A stretch of DNA of 64,000 nucleotides from Bdellovibrionota bacterium (GCA_040386775.1 JAZKEU010000009.1:113453-177452), one strand, 5' to 3'. Positions 17,924 to 26,579 are shown, counted from the stretch's first letter. Program-made: numbers and translations. Notes: generated by a model not told the origin, from the sequence alone.

Positions 17924-18958
17924 ATGAAGTTTGTAGATGAAGCAGTGATAACTGTCGAGTCAGGGAGAGGGGGCCCGGGCAAAGTCAGTTTCCGTAGAGA
18001 TAAATTAGTTGCGCGTGGCGGACCCGACGGTGGTGATGGCGGTCGTGGAGGCAGTGTCATTTTTAAAGCAACCTCTCACTTGAATTCCCTCTTGGGTTTA
18101 AAATACAAAAAAGTTTTTAGAGCTAGCGACGGTGAACCCGGAGGAGCCTCGAGACACACAGGACCAGATGGTCAAGATGTCATTCTAGAATTTCCAATCG
18201 GCACTATTATTCGTGAGAAAAATTCCGACGATACATTAGAACTTACTGTGCACGGCAAAGAGTACGTTTACCTTAAGGGTGGCCGTGGTGGAAAAGGAAA
18301 CAACTTCTTCAAAAACTCCATCAACCAAGCACCTATGTTTGCTCAACCTGGAGAGCCTGGGGAAAAAAGAGAAATCAAAATTGAATTAAAACTTCTAGCA
18401 GACGTAGGCATTATTGGATTCCCGAATGCAGGGAAGTCTACGCTCATTTCTAAAATCTCCGCGGCTCGCCCAAAAGTGGCAGACTATCCGTTCACTACTC
18501 TTGTTCCCAATCTTGGTGTAGTGGATTCTGGAGATTACACCACATTTGTGGTGGCGGACATTCCAGGGTTAATTCCAGGAGCGCATGCAGGTGCTGGTTT
18601 AGGAGTGAAATTTTTAAAACACATCGAAAAAACAAAATGCTTTTTACATTTAATCGACGTGAGTCAGTTCAACGAATACAAGCCAATGGAAAGTTTTGAG
18701 CTTATTAATCATGAATTAAAGGCCTACGATGACACCAAGCAATCGGAAGAGCCTTTGGCAACAAGGCCGCAGATCGTTGCCCTCAACAAGTGTGACATTG
18801 TAGATGCTGATGAACTCCAAGGAATTAAAAGATCATTCGAGAAAAAAGGTTACAAGGTATTTATGATTTCGGGCCTTAGCGGCTACGGACTGAAAGACGT
18901 GGTTTTTGCTTTAAAAAAATTAATCGATAAACAAGCTTTGCAAGCAGCAGAAGGATAA
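17924..18958 (+). CDS. obg: Obg family GTPase
   Basis: 344 residues. The glycine-rich Obg fold occupies about 1-158 (GGPDGGDGGRGGSV, GGRGGKGN). The G domain has G1 GFPNAGKST (165-173), switch II DIPGLIPGA (212-220), G4 NKCD (288-291) and a C-terminal SGLSGYG G5. It acts in late 50S assembly and stress signalling. There is no long C-terminal Obg domain, so it is of the shorter CgtA type. The next gene starts one base after its stop, in the conserved obg-nadD order. Confidence 0.96.
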   Translation: MKFVDEAVITVESGRGGPGKVSFRRDKLVARGGPDGGDGGRGGSVIFKATSHLNSLLGLKYKKVFRASDGEPGGASRHTGPDGQDVILEFPIGTIIREKNSDDTLELTVHGKEYVYLKGGRGGKGNNFFKNSINQAPMFAQPGEPGEKREIKIELKLLADVGIIGFPNAGKSTLISKISAARPKVADYPFTTLVPNLGVVDSGDYTTFVVADIPGLIPGAHAGAGLGVKFLKHIEKTKCFLHLIDVSQFNEYKPMESFELINHELKAYDDTKQSEEPLATRPQIVALNKCDIVDADELQGIKRSFEKKGYKVFMISGLSGYGLKDVVFALKKLIDKQALQAAEG

Positions 18959-18959
18959 T

Positions 18960-19994
18960 ATGGCAGAAAAAATAGGAATATTTGGCGGAAGTTTCAATCC
19001 AATCCACGCAGGACACTTGAATAGCCTTCGTTATGTGATGAAGAAAAATAAACTTTCCAAAGTTTTTTTAGTCCCCAATAACAAAAATCCATTAAGAGAA
19101 GCAAGTGAAGATATGCCTTCTGGCGATCATCGCGTGAATATGATTAAGCTTGCATTAAAAGATGAAAAAAATGTTTCTGTAGATGAGCAAGAAGTCAATC
19201 GTGGCGGGACAAGCTACACCATCGAAACAATTCGTTTCTACGAATCAAAATATGGATCAGAAAACATTTTCTTTATCATGGGAGCGGATAGTTTTGAGAG
19301 TTTTGATCAATGGAAAAATTATGAAGACATTTTAAAAGCTTCAAACCTCATTGTAACAACCAGACCTCACTCGGAACTTCCTTTCGAAGTTGAGGATTTT
19401 CCAAAAGGACTTCAGCCATTAGTAAAGAATTTTGAACCCAATGGCGTGGCGAAGCTAAAATCTGGAAGACAAATTATCTACACACAACTTGAAGACCTGG
19501 ATGTTTCGGCAACTCAAATTAGAAAAAGATTTAAATTAAGAAGAAGCGTAGATTCATTTTTAAACTTTGAAGTTGAGCAATACATTAAAGAACACGATCT
19601 TTATGCGCCCCTCGACAAGAAAATTCCTGATTTCGAAGAATTCACAAAGCTTTGCGCCCAAGTTCTCTTTGACAAAAAAGCCATTGCCGTTCGTGGTTTT
19701 GATTTGAGAAAAATGAATGCTCCAAGTGAATACTCATTGGTTTGCTCAGGAACAAGTACCAAGCAAACGGTATCACTTGCGAACTCTCTCGTTCGCTATG
19801 TGAAAGAAGAATACAATGTTCTACCGATCAGCTTAGAAGGGCTCGATGAAGGTCGCTGGGTTCTAGTGGATTATGGAGCACTCATTGTTCATGTATTCTA
19901 TGATTATGTTCGTAATGAATACCGCCTAGAAGAATTGTGGAGAGAAGGTATCGATTTACAGCTCAAAGACACAGCGGCCCCGCCGAAAAAATAA
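18960..19994 (+). CDS. fusion of nicotinate-nucleotide adenylyltransferase (NadD) and ribosomal silencing factor (RsfS)
   Basis: 344 residues in one uninterrupted frame. Residues 1-213 are NadD: GIFGGSFNPIHAGHLNS (6-22) is the nucleotidyltransferase GxFxPxHxGH site, and the ISTT-like stretch is DVSATQIRKR (181-190). A short linker follows, then residues about 224-336 form a complete RsfS/Iojap domain, with SGTSTKQTVSLANSLV and the hallmark GRWVLVDYGALIVHVFYDYV. NadD makes deamido-NAD; RsfS binds L14 and blocks subunit joining on starvation. The two genes are usually adjacent but separate, so the fusion is notable. rlmH follows 2 bases on. Confidence 0.93.
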   Translation: MAEKIGIFGGSFNPIHAGHLNSLRYVMKKNKLSKVFLVPNNKNPLREASEDMPSGDHRVNMIKLALKDEKNVSVDEQEVNRGGTSYTIETIRFYESKYGSENIFFIMGADSFESFDQWKNYEDILKASNLIVTTRPHSELPFEVEDFPKGLQPLVKNFEPNGVAKLKSGRQIIYTQLEDLDVSATQIRKRFKLRRSVDSFLNFEVEQYIKEHDLYAPLDKKIPDFEEFTKLCAQVLFDKKAIAVRGFDLRKMNAPSEYSLVCSGTSTKQTVSLANSLVRYVKEEYNVLPISLEGLDEGRWVLVDYGALIVHVFYDYVRNEYRLEELWREGIDLQLKDTAAPPKK

Positions 19995-19996
19995 TC

Positions 19997-20467
19997 ATGA
20001 AGGTTATCTTTTTATATATCGAATCTCAGAAAGAAGATTGGGCTTTAGAAGCTCAATCTCTTTATACGGAGAAAATAAAAAGATTTTCCGAGTTTGAAAT
20101 CATTAAAATCAAAAGCCCATCCATCGCACGAGATAATAAAGCACATAAAATTGAAGAAGAATCCAAAATGATTCTTGGAAAACTAAAGAGTGATGATTAT
20201 TTTATCCTTTTTGATGAAGAGGGAAAAATCTTCGATTCAATTGCCTTTGCGCAGAATTTTAAGAAAATTCAAGAATCAAATCCTAAGAGAATAGTTTTCC
20301 TCATCGGTGGTGCTTTCGGCGTTTCAACAGAGGTAAAGGCGAGAGCGAATCAAAAGCTTTCACTTTCAAAGATGGTAATGAATCATCACGTCGCTCTCAC
20401 TATGGCCTTAGAACAAATTTACCGCACTTTCACAATCCTAAAAGGCATCCCCTACCATAATTCTTAA
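19997..20467 (+). CDS. rlmH: 23S rRNA pseudouridine-1915 N3-methyltransferase
   Basis: 156 residues from ATG 19997, two bases after the nadD-rsfS stop; an upstream in-frame ATG inside that gene is not used. The SPOUT knot is visible in FLIGGAFGVSTEVKARANQK, and the C-terminus SKMVMNHHVALTMALEQIYR...GIPYHN is the RlmH signature that completes the SAM and substrate site. It methylates pseudouridine 1915 on assembled 70S ribosomes. Order rsfS-rlmH-gpmI is a common bacterial neighbourhood. Confidence 0.95.
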   Translation: MKVIFLYIESQKEDWALEAQSLYTEKIKRFSEFEIIKIKSPSIARDNKAHKIEEESKMILGKLKSDDYFILFDEEGKIFDSIAFAQNFKKIQESNPKRIVFLIGGAFGVSTEVKARANQKLSLSKMVMNHHVALTMALEQIYRTFTILKGIPYHNS

Positions 20468-20541
20468 GACTTCGGACAAACCGACGAGAATCGACATCAT
20501 AATTCTTAACAAAGAGTACATTTTGATTTATTTTTGAGTTT

Positions 20542-22047
20542 ATGAAAGCTCTTCTTATTATCCTTGATGGTTTCGGTCATTCTGAAAAACACGAACACAA
20601 CGCTATTTATATGGCTAAGACGCCAACCATAGATAGTTTGATGAAGACGTATCCGCATAGCTTGCTGAAGAATTCAGGCGAGGCTGTTGGCTTGCCTGAG
20701 GGAATTATGGGAAACTCAGAAGTAGGTCACTTAAATCTTGGTGCCGGTCGAGTGGTCTATCAAGAACTTACCAGAATTAATAAATTCATTCGTGAAAAAG
20801 GTTTTCACACTCTTCCTGATATTCAAAGAATTGCACAAAACCCTATGGGCGCTTTACACTTTATCGGGCTTCTTTCAGACGGAGGAGTGCATTCGGATCA
20901 AAAGCATTTATTGAAATTGGTTGAATCGGTTAGAACTCTTTCCAAAGATAAGCCGATCTTTATTCATGTCATCACGGATGGAAGAGATACTCCTCCGAAA
21001 AGTGGAATAGATTTTGTTAAAGAACTACAACATCAAGTTGATCTCTTGCCAAATGTGCAAATTGCAACCGTTGTTGGTAGGTTCTATGCGATGGATAGAG
21101 ATCAAAGATGGGAAAGAGTGGAAATAGCTTACAAAGCTCTGACTCAAGAGGGCTCAGTAGAAGAATTCGATTCTGCGGAAGAAGCAGTTCTGGATGCTTA
21201 TAAAAAAGAAGAAACAGATGAGTTTATTTTACCAAGACAAATCCGCGGAGGCGTGAGAATTTCTCCGCAAGATCAGGTGATGTTCTTTAACTACCGTGCC
21301 GACAGAGCCAGAGAAATTTCTCTAGCAATCGCTGGTCCAGGCTTTGATAAATTCACAACGCCAGTCAAAGTTTTTTCAGAAAATTGGGTAACGATGACAA
21401 GATATCAAAAAGATTTTCCATTTAGACCACTATTTGATCAAGACTCTCTCAAAAATATTTTAGGTGAAATTGTCTCTCAAAAAGGATTTAAACAACTGCG
21501 CGTTGCCGAGACAGAAAAATATGCGCACGTAACATATTTCTTTAACGGGGGATTAGAAAAAGCATTCGATGGCGAAGATCGGATTTTGATTCCGTCTCCT
21601 AAAGAAGTAAAAACTTACGATGAAAAACCCGAGATGAGCGCGTTTGAGGTTACAGATAAACTTCTTGAAGGAATGGACAAAGATTATAAATTGATCGTGG
21701 TGAATTACGCGAACGGCGATATGGTTGGCCACACAGGAAACGAGCAGGCCGCAATTAAGGCTGTCGAGACTCTTGATAAGTGTGTTGAAAAGTTGGTAAG
21801 TAAAGCTCAAGCAAGAAATTTCGATGTGATCATTACGGCGGACCATGGGAACTGCGAAGAAATGATTTCGGAAACTGGCGAGGCAATGACCCAGCATTCG
21901 ATGAATCCGGTTCCCTGTATCTTGGTTTCTGAAAAACATAAAAACGTAAAAATGCATGACGGAGCCCTCTGCGATGTGGCCCCAACGATATTAAAGCTAT
22001 TCAATTGGGAAAAACCGGCGGATATGTCTGGAAATCCTCTTTTTTAA
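20542..22047 (+). CDS. gpmI: 2,3-bisphosphoglycerate-independent phosphoglycerate mutase
   Basis: 501 residues, normal for iPGM. Phosphoserine nucleophile Ser59 lies in GIMGNSEVGHLNLGAGRVVYQ; VITDGRDTPPKSG, GRFYAMDRDQRW and NYRADRAREI line the 3-PGA site. The C-terminal metal cluster includes NYANGDMVGHTG and TADHGNCE. It interconverts 3- and 2-phosphoglycerate with two Mn ions. No good Shine-Dalgarno precedes the ATG. It follows rlmH after 74 bases. Confidence 0.95.
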   Translation: MKALLIILDGFGHSEKHEHNAIYMAKTPTIDSLMKTYPHSLLKNSGEAVGLPEGIMGNSEVGHLNLGAGRVVYQELTRINKFIREKGFHTLPDIQRIAQNPMGALHFIGLLSDGGVHSDQKHLLKLVESVRTLSKDKPIFIHVITDGRDTPPKSGIDFVKELQHQVDLLPNVQIATVVGRFYAMDRDQRWERVEIAYKALTQEGSVEEFDSAEEAVLDAYKKEETDEFILPRQIRGGVRISPQDQVMFFNYRADRAREISLAIAGPGFDKFTTPVKVFSENWVTMTRYQKDFPFRPLFDQDSLKNILGEIVSQKGFKQLRVAETEKYAHVTYFFNGGLEKAFDGEDRILIPSPKEVKTYDEKPEMSAFEVTDKLLEGMDKDYKLIVVNYANGDMVGHTGNEQAAIKAVETLDKCVEKLVSKAQARNFDVIITADHGNCEEMISETGEAMTQHSMNPVPCILVSEKHKNVKMHDGALCDVAPTILKLFNWEKPADMSGNPLF

Positions 22048-22084
22048 ATGAATCTCGGACAAAAATTTACGTGAGATCGTAGGT

Positions 22085-22738
22085 ATGCGATTTCTCGCAC
22101 TTGGCATATTTGCAGTGATATGGGGAATGAATTCTTATTTTAGAAATTGCAAAAATTGCGGACTCAGTTTTTTCCATAATGATTTTAATCCCATAGATTT
22201 CTTTTGTAAGAAGTGTTGGTTTGAATTGGAAAAATACAAAACACCGACTCAATTTAAAATCTACAAATCTCCGGAAGTTTTAGTCAGGCCACTATTTTTG
22301 TGGGATGAAAAAGAAAGTGAGGTCGGAAATCTGATCCACGGATTGAAGGGTGGAACACCTTTCGAGATTATCCGTAAGCTTTCCTTAGAAATCATTGCCA
22401 GGGAATCTCCGGCGCAGGACGCTATTATTGTGCCGGTTCCCTCGTCCAAAGTCGGGGAAAAAGACCATGCTTATCAGATCGCAAATATCATTTCTGAGGA
22501 ACTGGGATTGCGGCTATGGTGCGGTCTTCGATGGGAAAATAAAAGCACGAATCAAAAGTTCCTGAAGAAAACCGAGAGGTTCGTAAGCACCATGACAAAG
22601 ACCGAAAGATTACCGCCCACCAGACAAGTGATTCTCATAGACGATTTGGTGACAACGGGAGCTACGGCGACGGCTGCTTACAAAGCCATCAAAAGTCTAA
22701 ATCAAATTGAAGTTTGGGCACTTGCTTGCAGGATTTGA
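22085..22738 (+). CDS. ComF-type phosphoribosyltransferase
   Basis: 217 residues. A four-cysteine zinc knuckle (CKNC...FCKKCW) is followed by a phosphoribosyltransferase domain whose PRPP loop is VILIDDLVTTGATATAAYKAI. This is the ComFC/GntX architecture linked to DNA uptake in competent bacteria, but the molecular role is not settled. The start is uncertain: ATG 22085 gives an odd hydrophobic lead, while ATG 22127 gives MNSYFRNC and starts right before the zinc knuckle. It overlaps or abuts the LolA-domain gene that follows. Confidence 0.82.
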   Translation: MRFLALGIFAVIWGMNSYFRNCKNCGLSFFHNDFNPIDFFCKKCWFELEKYKTPTQFKIYKSPEVLVRPLFLWDEKESEVGNLIHGLKGGTPFEIIRKLSLEIIARESPAQDAIIVPVPSSKVGEKDHAYQIANIISEELGLRLWCGLRWENKSTNQKFLKKTERFVSTMTKTERLPPTRQVILIDDLVTTGATATAAYKAIKSLNQIEVWALACRI

Positions 22739-22763
22739 CAGATTACTGATAAAATTAACAGAT

Positions 22764-24107
22764 ATGATTTTTTCCTTTATTGCACCTTTTATAGTTGCGA
22801 CCGTCGTTCTTGTCCCAAAAACAGGAGTCGAGGACAAAAAGCAACCGGAGATTTCTGAAGAAGCAGAAGCATCTGCATCTAAAGAAGTTCCTGTGATCAA
22901 GGAAGAAAAAAAAGAAGGAGTCATAACCCTCAGGAAAGCTGCGCCCAAATATAAATACATCAAAGTTGGGAAAGGAAAAAAGGCTAAGAGAAAAAAAGTT
23001 TTGATTAAAGAAGCTCCCTCCAAAACAGAATTTGACGAAGAAAATTTAGATGCCATTTACGAAAAAGAGCGTAAGTATTTCAATACAACTCGTGAAGCAT
23101 TTTTTAAAAAGAAAAAAACATCATCAGGCGTTTCGGGTGCCTTAGCATCTATTCCAGCAGCAGTTGCGAATTCTATAGCGGTAAATGTCTCTGAGGCAAA
23201 AATTGCAAGAACACCAAAACCTCCTCCTCCACCGGCAAAACCTGTAATGCAAACCGCAGAGCAATTCTTGAACGTAGAAGATGCCATTCAAGAAAAAAGA
23301 AAAATCGCTGCAAAAAATTCTGAGAAATTCGAGAGACTAGAGAAGGCTGAAAAAAAATTAGCCGAACTCAAAGAAAAGAAAAAATCTAAAACAGATAAAG
23401 ATAAGGCACCCTTAACAGATGCGGAAGTCAAAGATGAGCTTCAGCAAGAGATGTTGCGTGCGGTGGTCATAGAAGGCGAAGCCACAGAAAATAAGCGCGG
23501 TCCAAGTTCGTTGAAGGAAGATCCTAAAAAAATCCTTAAAAAGATCGAAACCAAATACATCACTCACTTTGTGAGAATAGATGTAAAGTCTGAGGTTACC
23601 CAGGCCCTTTTAGAGCGTACAAAAACCTATACGGGGAAGCTTTATATGGCTCCGGAAGGTCGTTTTAAGATGGATATGAAGGAGCCCAATAAGCATATGT
23701 TGCTTATGAATGGTAAAAATATCTGGGTGGTAGATTATCCTCTTGACGAGACGCAGGATAAAGTTCAAATACTACACTCTAAATCAGCCAAGAACCTGAA
23801 AAACCAAGCTTTTTTAGATATTTTTATGGGCGTTGGCAGTTTAGAAAAAAGATTTAAAATCGAGAGTTCAGATAAAAAAAATGATGAAATTACATACAAA
23901 CTTATTCCAAAAGAAAAAGATGCACAAATTGAGCGAGTCGAACTCAAAGTTGACGTTCAAGCTGAGCTCATCTCCAGCATCACTTTCTGGGATTCATTGG
24001 GCAATAAAACACAGCTCAGGTTTAGCGAACAAGACTTCAGTGAAAAAGTGGACAAAGAAATCTTCAAATTTAAGCCTCCGAAGGACGCTGCCATTACCTA
24101 CCTCTAG
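22764..24107 (+). CDS. exported protein with a long charged linker and LolA-like C-terminal domain
   Basis: About 447 residues from ATG 22764; an in-frame TTG at 22707 is possible but would add a non-signal lead and overlap comF. A hydrophobic N-terminus (MIFSFIAPFIVATVVLV) acts as signal or anchor. About 220 residues rich in Lys, Glu and Ala follow, including a PKPPPPPAKP segment and a predicted coiled stretch (about 190-225). The last 180 residues resemble LolA: YTGKLYMAPEGRFKMDMKEPNKHMLLMNGKNIWVVDYPLDE, a half-barrel that binds lipoprotein acyl chains. The long spacer is unusual for LolA. Function is inferred from that domain only. Confidence 0.7.
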   Translation: MIFSFIAPFIVATVVLVPKTGVEDKKQPEISEEAEASASKEVPVIKEEKKEGVITLRKAAPKYKYIKVGKGKKAKRKKVLIKEAPSKTEFDEENLDAIYEKERKYFNTTREAFFKKKKTSSGVSGALASIPAAVANSIAVNVSEAKIARTPKPPPPPAKPVMQTAEQFLNVEDAIQEKRKIAAKNSEKFERLEKAEKKLAELKEKKKSKTDKDKAPLTDAEVKDELQQEMLRAVVIEGEATENKRGPSSLKEDPKKILKKIETKYITHFVRIDVKSEVTQALLERTKTYTGKLYMAPEGRFKMDMKEPNKHMLLMNGKNIWVVDYPLDETQDKVQILHSKSAKNLKNQAFLDIFMGVGSLEKRFKIESSDKKNDEITYKLIPKEKDAQIERVELKVDVQAELISSITFWDSLGNKTQLRFSEQDFSEKVDKEIFKFKPPKDAAITYL

Positions 24108-24122
24108 CTGCGAGATAATTTA

Positions 24123-25532
24123 ATGATAAAAAATAGCCAAGAACAGGAATCAAACACTTCGACGCAAAAAAATGCCCAAAAAAGAAAAGTACACTTTATT
24201 AGCTTGGGTTGTCCTAAGAATTTAGTGGATTCAGAAATGATGATTGGTTCCCTCACGCAATCAGATTATGTGATCACAGACAGCGCGGAAGATGCAGAAA
24301 CTATCATCGTAAATACATGTGGATTTATCGAAGACGCAAAAAAAGAATCTCTTTCTACAATCTTTGAAATGTCTCGCATGAAAGAAGATGGAAAGCTAAA
24401 ACAGCTCGTAGTGGCGGGCTGCCTCACGCAACGATACAAAGAAGATCTAGTGAATGATCTTCCTGAAGCTGACGTATTCGTAGGATCTGGGGAATTCCAA
24501 AACATCGTAAAAATCCTAGACGAAAACAGATTGGATGCGACGAAGAAAAGATTCTTCAATCTTCCAACTTATTTACAACAAGAAAACACTCCGAGAGTGA
24601 ACTCACAAATGCCTCATAGAGCTTACTTAAAAATTTCTGAAGGTTGTTTAAAAAGATGTGCATTCTGTGCAATTCCAAAAATCAGAGGAAACCTTCAGTC
24701 ACGAACTATAGAAAATGTGGTGAACGAAGCGAAGCTTCTGGTCGCTGGCGGAGTAAAAGAACTGAATGTGATCTCTCATGACTTTACAGATTACGGTTGG
24801 GATCTTCGTAGAAAAGATCCAGAAAATATGACAAGCCCAGTAGAGCTTTTAAGAAGACTTTCGGATATTAAAGGACTTGATTGGGTGAGAGTACTTTATC
24901 TATATCCAGATGGCATCACTCCCGAAATGGTAAAATTGGTAAAAGAAAAAAATAATTTGGTTAAGTATTTCGATATGCCTCTTCAGCACATCAACAATGA
25001 AATGTTGAAGAGAATGAATCGCAAAATGACTAGAGAAGAAATTCAACAAGCGATCACAAATATCAGAACTGAAATTCCAGATGCTGTGATCAGAACTCAA
25101 TTCATCGTTGGATTCCCAGGTGAAACAGAAGAGTATTTCCAAGAATTATTAGACTTTGTTAAAGAACAAAAATTCGACCGCGTTGGCTGCTTTAAATATT
25201 CTCCCGAAGAAAGCACTGCCGGCGGCAAAATGACAGATCAAATTGATGAAGATATCAAAGAAGATCGCTTTCACAGATTGATGTCACTCCAGCTTCCAAT
25301 TTCCAAAAAGAAACACAAATCAATGATCGGATCTGTAATAGACGTGATCGTAGAAGGCGTGAGTGAAGAATCAGAACTTTTATTAAAAGGAAGATCATCA
25401 CAACAAGCCCCAGACATCGATGGCATTGTTTACATTAACGAAGGTGACGCAAAAATCGGTGACCTCGTAAAAGTAGAAATCACCGACGCCATGGAATACG
25501 ATTTGATTGGAAAAATTATTTCCGAAAATTAA
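24123..25532 (+). CDS. rimO: ribosomal protein S12 methylthiotransferase
   Basis: 469 residues. The N-terminal cluster domain has Cys30 (ISLGCPKNLVDSE, the RimO hallmark), Cys66 and Cys100. Radical-SAM cysteines are C175, C179 and C182 in SEGCLKRCAFCAIP. A C-terminal TRAM domain ends the protein. It adds a methylthio group to the conserved Asp of S12. ISLGCPKN separates it from MiaB. The N-terminus carries about 20 extra polar residues. The gene starts 15 bases after the LolA-domain stop. Confidence 0.95.
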   Translation: MIKNSQEQESNTSTQKNAQKRKVHFISLGCPKNLVDSEMMIGSLTQSDYVITDSAEDAETIIVNTCGFIEDAKKESLSTIFEMSRMKEDGKLKQLVVAGCLTQRYKEDLVNDLPEADVFVGSGEFQNIVKILDENRLDATKKRFFNLPTYLQQENTPRVNSQMPHRAYLKISEGCLKRCAFCAIPKIRGNLQSRTIENVVNEAKLLVAGGVKELNVISHDFTDYGWDLRRKDPENMTSPVELLRRLSDIKGLDWVRVLYLYPDGITPEMVKLVKEKNNLVKYFDMPLQHINNEMLKRMNRKMTREEIQQAITNIRTEIPDAVIRTQFIVGFPGETEEYFQELLDFVKEQKFDRVGCFKYSPEESTAGGKMTDQIDEDIKEDRFHRLMSLQLPISKKKHKSMIGSVIDVIVEGVSEESELLLKGRSSQQAPDIDGIVYINEGDAKIGDLVKVEITDAMEYDLIGKIISEN

Positions 25533-25620
25533 TCCCCACGTTGAATTACCGGATTAAATTCGAATTTCGAATATTATTTAGACTCTAAACGAAATAAATA
25601 AAACATGAATATGATTCTAA

Positions 25621-25702
25621 AAATGCAAATAGGATCTTTGCTTTAAGCGAAGATCCTATTTGGATGAAACTCCTAGGTCTTAGAAACCAAGGAGCAACAC
25701 GA
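25621..25702 (+). promoter_or_regulatory. structured leader of micropeptide element, copy 1
   Basis: ATGCAAATAGGA opens the leader. Hairpin 1 is a perfect 12-bp stem (25627-25638 with 25650-25661) capped by GCT-TTA-AGC. A TTGGATGAA linker follows. Hairpin 2 pairs CTCCT (25670-25674) with AGGAG (25690-25694), plus inner GGT/ACC, so the ribosome-binding site AAGGAG is in its 3' arm. A 7-codon upstream frame (25623-25646) starts at the leader ATG. The second copy at 42.3 kb keeps this layout with different paired bases. Confidence 0.65.
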
Positions 25703-25804
25703 ATGAAAACCTCTACACAGGTATTAATTCGTCAGATTTTGAGTTTTACTTTAATCGTTTTAAGAATTTTGTGGCTTTTGTTACAGATTTTGAATCAATT
25801 TTAG
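25703..25804 (+). CDS. 33-residue hydrophobic micropeptide, copy 1
   Basis: ATG at 25703 lies 8 bases after AAGGAG. The peptide starts MKTSTQVLIRQIL and ends LRILWLLLQILNQF, one likely membrane or amphipathic helix with Arg at 10 and 21 and Trp at 24. The second copy (42390-42488) also has Trp24 and an R-x-I-L motif in its first half. Small hydrophobic peptides behind a structured leader that hides the start site resemble type I toxins or leader peptides, but neither is shown. Confidence 0.55.
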   Translation: MKTSTQVLIRQILSFTLIVLRILWLLLQILNQF

Positions 25805-25909
25805 AAATTTAAAAGAGAAGTCCTAGCGTATTCAAAGACAAAGGATTGGGCTTAAACCCTAGACCACTGGTTGTTTTAAAAAAACGTGGGTCTTCGTCTT
25901 AAAGCACTA

Positions 25910-25990
25910 CTATCTTACAAGCGCTTGGAATACGAAAAAAAGAAGCACCGAAAAAATAAACATCATGGTTGCGCGAGCAGAGAAAATCAT
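25910..25990 (-). CDS. possible 26-residue membrane peptide downstream of hpt
   Basis: Starts 42 bases after the hpt stop, with AGGA eight bases before its ATG. The peptide is MIFSARATMMFIFSVLLFFV then FQALVR, one hydrophobic helix with basic ends. It could be translated from the hpt message. There is no comparative evidence, and 26 codons can be open by chance. Confidence 0.35.
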   Translation of the reverse strand: MIFSARATMMFIFSVLLFFVFQALVR

Positions 25991-26032
25991 TGTTGTTGTC
26001 CTATAAATCTAGCTGTGTGTCTTTAAAATGTA

Positions 26033-26560
26033 TCAATGTCTTAGATAGTATATGTCCGGATAGTTTCTGCCAAGCCCATTATCATCTAATCCGTAACCAA
26101 CCACATATCTGTCTTCGATGGTTTTTCCGATGTAGTCGGCTTTGATGTTGATAACTCTTCTTGCGGGCTTATCCAACAAGGTAACAATTTTCAGAGATGC
26201 AGGATCGGAAGACAGGATTCTATTCTTCAAGAAAGTCAGTTTTCTGCCGGCATCGATAACTTCTTCAACGATAATTACGTGTTTGTCTTTGATTTGAGTC
26301 GTGATGTCTTGATTGATAGTGATAACGTACTCCCCGCTTTTGCTTTTTTGGCTACTGAGGGATACAAAATCTATTCTTTGAGCCAAATTGATCTTACGGG
26401 AAAGGTCTGCGATGAATGGTAAGGACCCCTTCAGAACCCCAACAAGTACAATCGGTCTGCCTTTGTAGTCATGCTCGATTTCTTCTGCGATTCTTCCGAC
26501 GATTTCGTCGATTTCATCAGCTTTTAGGTATGGAATCATGTCGTCTTTAATTTGTGACAT
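26033..26560 (-). CDS. hpt: hypoxanthine phosphoribosyltransferase
   Basis: 175 residues, HPRT size. VLVGVLKGSLPFIADLSRKI (38-57) is the substrate loop with the K-G pair, DFVSLSSQKSKSGEYVI the flexible loop, and VIIVEEVIDAGRKLTF (95-110) the PRPP loop. In that loop the usual E-D-x-x-D-T/S-G reads E-E-V-I-D-A-G, so one acid and the small hydroxyl residue are substituted. It salvages hypoxanthine or guanine with PRPP, which fits purine bases released by PunA. The TPR gene lies 19 bases upstream. Confidence 0.92.
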   Translation of the reverse strand: MSQIKDDMIPYLKADEIDEIVGRIAEEIEHDYKGRPIVLVGVLKGSLPFIADLSRKINLAQRIDFVSLSSQKSKSGEYVITINQDITTQIKDKHVIIVEEVIDAGRKLTFLKNRILSSDPASLKIVTLLDKPARRVINIKADYIGKTIEDRYVVGYGLDDNGLGRNYPDIYYLRH

Positions 26561-26579
26561 ATGGTCTCCTGGATGAGGT

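Larger units (their letters stand above)
25533..26032. other. 500-base region without a conventional gene
   Basis: Between rimO and hpt. It holds the first leader-micropeptide element (25621-25804), a possible 26-codon membrane ORF on the minus strand (25910-25990), and between them weak hairpins, such as AGACC...GGGTCT around 25860-25893. No tRNA or transposon remnant was seen. Confidence 0.6.

Noticed and set aside
22707-22763. TTG start for the LolA-domain gene
   Set aside because: It overlaps comF, lacks a ribosome-binding site, and pushes the signal-like segment away from the N-terminus.
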